Shown piece by piece: positions 59,801 through 64,000 of a stretch of 64,000 nt of DNA. Numbering within the stretch: position 1 is the first letter of the stretch; every line of letters starts with the position of its first letter. A program made the position numbers and the translations under genes. Source of the DNA: Myotis daubentonii (Eukaryota; Chordata; Mammalia; Chiroptera; Vespertilionidae); NCBI RefSeq assembly GCF_963259705.1, contig NC_081845.1:5001-69000 (forward strand), read 5' to 3'. The notes beneath the pieces are model-generated. The model saw nothing but the letters and a program-made list of their open reading frames with translations, was not told the DNA's origin and ran no database searches.

Positions 59801-61840
59801 ATCCACTGAGCCAAACCAGTCAGGGCTCAGTTCCCTTTTTGACCACTTCTCCATCTTTGATGCCTCGTTCTCCTCTCCGGTTTATAGTGCACCCATGCTA
59901 CCTTGCTTCTTCTAGGATGTAATTTTTATAATTTGAAAGTAGTGAATGATATAAATATAACTTTGTTGATATCATCTTTGTGTAGTCTTCTCTTTTTTAT
60001 AATGTTCTACTTTATCTTATTATTATTTTTAGTTGAGAGAGAGAAAAAAAAAGATCAGTGTAAGAGAAATATCTATCGACTGTCCCCTCTATCCCACCTC
60101 TATGCTCCCCAACTGGGGATCAAACCCCAACCTGGGTATGTGCCTTGACTGGGAATTGAACCTGCTGCCTTCTGGTGTACGGAATGATGCTCAAACTAAT
60201 GAGCCACACTGGCCAGGGCTGTAACATTCTATTTTAGTGTGTATGCTGCTAAAGTGAAGACCCATTCTTTTTTATGACATACTTCAGTTCTAGGAGTAGA
60301 TAGAACGCTGACAATTTCCTGTGTCCCTGTCATCTATTGTCAGCCCTAGACCATGTGTACAGCGGAAGCTGCCTGCATACCCTGATCCCACGCCCTCTGG
60401 GGCTGACCTAGAGCTGAGCCTGCCTCTTCCCCACCTGCTTGAGACTCTACAGTTACACTTTATTCTTTGCCGTCCACTGATGTATTTGGATATTTGGGAA
60501 AAGCATCTTGAAGCTCCCAAAATGTTGTCCTGACTGTTGGTATTGTCAGCCCATCTTGGTGTTAGATTGAAGGTCTTTACCTCCGCAGAGAAGCTGGTTG
60601 TAGGGAGAGATCAGGAGATGCTGGTAGCTGGTGATGGCCCAGAGGGTCAGGGGTCCACAGTTGGACAAGAATGATTTGTATGCTCGTCCATAAAGTCTGA
60701 AAGGAAGAAATCATGGCCTCTGCTAAATAGTCCTTGATGAGGTGGGTTTAGCTTTCTTTATAGATCAGTACCCAGATTTATGGGTTTATTTTTGAGACAC
60801 ATGGTTGAACTTGTATGGATGTCCCAAAATTTAATCAGTTTCCTTCTGGTGGGCATTTGGGATGTTTTTTGTTTGGTTGGTTTTGGAGAGCCACTAAAAT
60901 AATATGTATACTCACACAAGTGACCTGAACATATCTTTGCAAACTTGCTGACGTGATGAATGTCAGGCAGTGGGATTATTGCGTGAAAGTGATGTGCGCT
61001 TAACTCTTTGCTAGATCCAGCCAGTGGCCCTTCTGAGGCTGAGATCAATGTGTCCTCCTTCCCAGCATCTGAGAGGACCGTTTTCCACAGGCTGCCAGCA
61101 CGAGGCATTACAGCCAGTGCGATAGGTGGAAATCGTCTCTTGTTTAGATTTGGATTTCTGAGAGACCCAGAGGCTCTTTTCGTATGTTTATGGTGACTTG
61201 TGTCTACTTTTATCTGACTTTCATAACATTTTACCCAACTGAGTTTCAGATGTACAACATGATTCTAATTTGTATATAATGTAACATGATCATAATCAGT
61301 CTAGGTAAAACCTGTCCATGCACATAGTTGCACAGATTTTTATTTATTGTAATGAGAACTCATCTTAGCAGCTTCAAATATGCAAGACAGTATTAGTGAC
61401 TACAGTCACCGTGCTGCATGTTACACCCCCATGATCCCTTGCAGTGTTAACGGTTTTCATAATTGTAGACTAAGGAAGTTAAAACTGGACTTTGGTCATA
61501 TGTATTACAAATACATGTTCTTAGTTTTTTTATGTTAAACTTGGTATTTTTCTCTTTAATTGATGTGGTGGAAGGAATTAGATATCTGATTACAGACCTT
61601 CCCCCTCCCCATTTCCATTCTCCATTGAGTGGCGATGGCAGTTGTCCCATTACCACCCAGTGAGCAACCGGAACAGGAGCTCTAGGGTTAACATTGCCCA
61701 GCAGGTGTTTTGCTTTACTGTTTAACCAACTCAATGTCCTGAAATGTGCTTTTTATAGAACAGACAAAACAGTCATTGGATGCAGCGGTTTCCATGGAGA
61801 CTGTCTAACCCTGACGAAGATTATTGAAGCAAGACTAAAG
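56744..61840 (+). CDS. PSMB1: PSMB1, proteasome 20S subunit beta-6, 5' part
   Basis: Three exons, 56744-56853, 58728-58835 and 61759-61840, give the first 100 residues; the rest lies to the right of the window. Introns are GT..AG with agreeing phases. The start is the first of two adjacent ATGs because MMSS aligns with the human MLSS start. A short propeptide (to about residue 27) precedes [10 protein letters not shown], where the mature human protein begins. [20 protein letters not shown] and [20 protein letters not shown] are the family's signature strands. The subunit sits in both beta rings of the 20S core; it is structural and not one of the three peptidases. One residue fewer than human is seen in the propeptide. 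It is transcribed away from TBP. Confidence 0.95.
57640..57790 (+). mobile_element. MIR fragment in PSMB1 intron 1
   Basis: CGGTTTTTACAATGAACCAG, GGGGCTCCAGCC and GACTTGAACCCATATCTCTG follow the MIR order. Confidence 0.55.
58000..58222 (-). mobile_element. Ves-type SINE in PSMB1 intron 1
   Basis: Tail AAATTGATTTCAGAGAGG at the left, head ACCAAGCCACACCAGGAGGG at the right. Confidence 0.8.
58728..58835 (+). CDS. PSMB1: PSMB1 exon 2
   Basis: Acceptor TTCCCTCAG after a poly-T stretch; encodes [10 protein letters not shown] through SPKCYK, donor GTAAGT. Confidence 0.95.
59075..59260. mobile_element. Possible LINE fragment in PSMB1 intron 2
   Basis: TTTCAAATATACAACAGAAG and GTGGTGAACATCCATATATT resemble old L1 3' sequence; weak. 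Confidence 0.35.
59607..59827 (-). mobile_element. Ves SINE in PSMB1 intron 2
   Basis: Near-consensus element with a CAGTTCCCCCTTTT / CAGTTCCCTTTT target duplication. Confidence 0.9.
60000..60220 (-). mobile_element. Ves-type SINE in PSMB1 intron 2
   Basis: Diverged minus-orientation copy: AGTTGAGAGAGAGAAAAA side and AATGAGCCACACTGGCCAGG side. Confidence 0.75.
61195..61440 (+). mobile_element. L1-like fragment in PSMB1 intron 2
   Basis: CTGAGTTTCAGATGTACAAC, ATGTAACATGATCATAATC and GTTGCACAGATTTTT follow a common L1 3' order. Confidence 0.45.
61759..61840 (+). CDS. PSMB1: PSMB1 exon 3
   Basis: Acceptor CTTTTTATAG; encodes [15 protein letters not shown] through IIEARLK, donor GTAGAT, ending in phase 0. 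Confidence 0.95.
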
Positions 61841-62688
61841 GTAGATGCGTTTTACATGTCTGACTATTGGAAGTTGGTAACTCGTTAGACTCTTTTACGG
61901 ACACAGCGTAGCTGCTGCTCAGAATAGCTGCAGAAGCGCTAGGTCAGTACGAGAAAGGGACCTGTCGATGCAGCGTCACTAACATAGAGAATGTTCACTA
62001 ACATAGAGAATGTGGAACCACAACAGGTCCACCTGTCAGACCCTACAACAGAGAGGATTTCTGCCCTTTTTTGAGGCAGCAGGAACGGAGTCCTTCTGAA
62101 GATTCTCTTCCCGGAAAACCAAACGGATCGATTTCTGTGGAGAAGACAAGCTTTTTGATGGGAGCTTGGTCTGGACTTCCCCCACCTCCCCACCCCCCGC
62201 CCCTTCCAGACAGGACTTGTGGGCAGGAGTTGGAAGAGGAAAGCCATTACTACCTACTACCTTCACAGGCTTTAGCTGACAGGAGGCTGGTGGGGTAGGA
62301 GAGAGGAGGGGCAGTGTTAGGAAGAAGTGAGAGAAGGAGTGGGACCAGCCATTTGTAAAGGGCTGACATGTCACTGCCTGAGGCCTGAGGTGAGATCAAC
62401 TCTGATGACGCAAGGGCGAGTCTGGACTCGGATTAGGGTCTGTGTACAGTAAGCGTTTGCTTCTAGTCGTTTCTAGACGAGGGCAGGAGTGTTTGGACTG
62501 TGTTCGGTGGGTTTTACTGCGCTCAGGTGGCTAGAATTCCCAGTCACCATTGTCAGCATTCAGAAATGTAGGTGTTTCTCGCCATGTAGCCTGGCGAGGT
62601 TTTGTCAGAGCTGTTGGTGGTATTTGCAGTGTCAGTCCCCTTGCCCTTGGTTCCTGATTTAACTGTGTTGGCGATGGTCATGGTTTTT

Positions 62689-62913
62689 TGTTTTTTTGTT
62701 TTTAATATATTTTATTGATTTTTTACAGAGAGGAAGGGAGAGAGATAGAGAGTTAGAAACATCGATGAGAGAGAAACATCCATCAGCCGCCTCCTGCACA
62801 TCTCCTACTGGGGATGTGCCCGCAACCCAGGTACATGCACTTGACCGGAATCGAACCTGGGACCTTTCAGTCCGCAGGCCGACGCTCTAGCACTGAGCCA
62901 AACCGGTTTCGGC
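62689..62913 (-). mobile_element. Ves SINE in PSMB1 intron 3
   Basis: Near-consensus with the 13-bp target duplication GGTCATGGTTTTT (62676-62688 and 62914-62926). Confidence 0.92.
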
Positions 62914-63132
62914 GGTCATGGTTTTTAAGTGGTTGGTAGGTCCATCTGGTACATGAAGAAATGAGCCGTAGTGATCACGTTGTGCCTGCCTGTTTGTAAC
63001 ACCTGAGGTGATTCCCACTGCGAGGGGTGTGGTTGCTGGACTACACAGTGGCTTACTACCTGGCACTTGCTTTTTGCATGTGTAGGAACCATTTCATTCA
63101 GCATTCATCGGTTGCTGGTACTTATTTAAAAA

Positions 63133-64000
63133 CTAGGGGCCCGGTGCACGAAATTCGTGCACTGGGTGTGGGGGGGGGGGGAGTGTCCCTCAGCCCAGCC
63201 TGCCCCCTCTCACATACTGGGAGCCCTCAGGCGTTGACCCCCATCACCCTCCAATCGCAGGATCGGCCCCTTGCCTAGGCCTGATGCCTCTGACAGAGGT
63301 GTCAGGCCTGGGCAGGGGACCCTCATTTACCCCCATCACTGGTTCTGCCCCCAGCCCAGGCCTGATGCCTCTGGCCCAGGCATCAGGCCTGGGCAGGGGA
63401 CCCCAGACCCCTCCGATTGCTGGCTCTGCCCCTTGCCCAGGCCTGATGCCTCAGCCAGAGGCGTAGACCCCCATCACCCTCTGATCACCTGATCGGCCCC
63501 TTGCCCAGCCCTGACGCCTCCGCCAGAGGTGTCAGGCTTGGACAGGGGACCCCCATCTCCCCCCGATCACTGGCTCTGGCCCCCACCCAGGCCTGAGGCC
63601 TCTGGCCCAGGAATCATGCCTGGGCAGGGGACCCCCATCTCCCTCTGATCGCTTGCTCCACCCCCCGCCCAAGCCTGACGCCTCTGACCCAGGCTTCAGG
63701 CCTGGGCAAGGGGACCATCATATCCCCCCCAATCCCCGGCTCCGCCCCCCACCCAGGCCTGGTGCCTCGGCCAGAGGAGTTGACCCTCATCACCCTCCGA
63801 TCACCAATCACCGGATCGGCCCCTTGACCAGGCCTGAGGCCTCCGGCAGAGGTGTCAGGCCTGGGCAGGGGACCCCCAGCTCCCCACGGTTGCAGGCTCC
63901 GCCCCTGCCCAGGCCTAACGCCTCTGGCCTAGGCGTCCAGCCTGGGCAGTGGGGACCCGCAGCTGCAGCGACCCCGCGATCGTGGGCTCCGCTTTAGGCC
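63133..64000 (-). mobile_element. HeliBat-like Helitron, 3' end and interior, runs off the window
   Basis: Read on the minus strand, the element ends with the perfect palindrome GTGCACGAA..TTCGTGCAC, then GGGCCCCTAG, then host T. This is the bat Helitron 3' signature. From about 63220 the interior is a tandem minisatellite. The 5' TC end is not in the window. It lies in PSMB1 intron 3. Confidence 0.85.
63225..64000. repeat. Palindromic minisatellite within the Helitron
   Basis: Units of about 100-120 bp centred on inverted CAGGCCTGATGCCTCTG / CAGGCATCAGGCCTG arms, then GGGCAGGGGACCCC and a variable CCATCACC/CCCCGATC spacer; at least six units. Confidence 0.8.

Overview
The window is one end of a mammalian chromosome, almost certainly from a vesper bat (Vespertilionidae). 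It opens with a CCCTAA telomere array, crosses about 33 kb of gene-free subtelomere, and then enters three housekeeping genes with vertebrate exon-intron structure: PDCD2 (+), TBP (-) and the 5' part of PSMB1 (+). The bat assignment rests on many Ves-type tRNA-derived SINEs (GAGCCAAACCGGTTT ends, TTTTATTGATTTTTTACAGA tails), HeliBat-like Helitrons with the GTGCACGAA..TTCGTGCAC hairpin and CTAG end, and non-autonomous hAT elements.

Layout. 1-1770: telomere repeats. 1771-2235: degenerate telomere-like repeats (CCCTGA, CCCTAAA, CCTGGC). 2236-25002: subtelomere whose + strand is strikingly poor in T, then also poor in G, with microsatellites, long G runs, two CpG-dense pockets, a duplicated segment of about 1.1 kb repeated about 4 kb away, a clean solo LTR with a 6-bp target duplication, and a short hAT element. 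25003-28623: more LTRs, one of them nested in a hAT element. 28624-34950: transition sequence with a GC-box minisatellite, a MIR, a Ves SINE, and a short interstitial telomere-like tract just outside the PDCD2 promoter. 35164-42895: PDCD2, six coding exons, 344 codons. 45098-54308 (minus): TBP, seven coding exons, 319 codons, plus a probable non-coding first exon near 55.7 kb. 56744-61840: the first three exons of PSMB1; the rest lies beyond the window. A Helitron enters at 63133 and runs off the end.

Gene order and orientation (PSMB1 and TBP divergent, TBP and PDCD2 convergent, PDCD2 nearest the telomere) match the human 6q27 end as I know it. The genes do unrelated core jobs: ribosome assembly (PDCD2), transcription initiation (TBP) and the 20S proteasome (PSMB1). 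PSMB1 and TBP share a CpG-rich divergent promoter region.

I found no bacterial-type system and no convincing gene in the first 35 kb; the long ORFs there follow from T-poor composition. The most interesting signals are the strand asymmetry and repeats of the subtelomere, the interstitial telomeric tract beside PDCD2, a Helitron inside the PDCD2 3' UTR, the pure CAG tract of TBP, and the palindromic minisatellite in the terminal Helitron. Exon boundaries were set by hand from splice sites, reading phase and remembered human proteins; no alignment was run.
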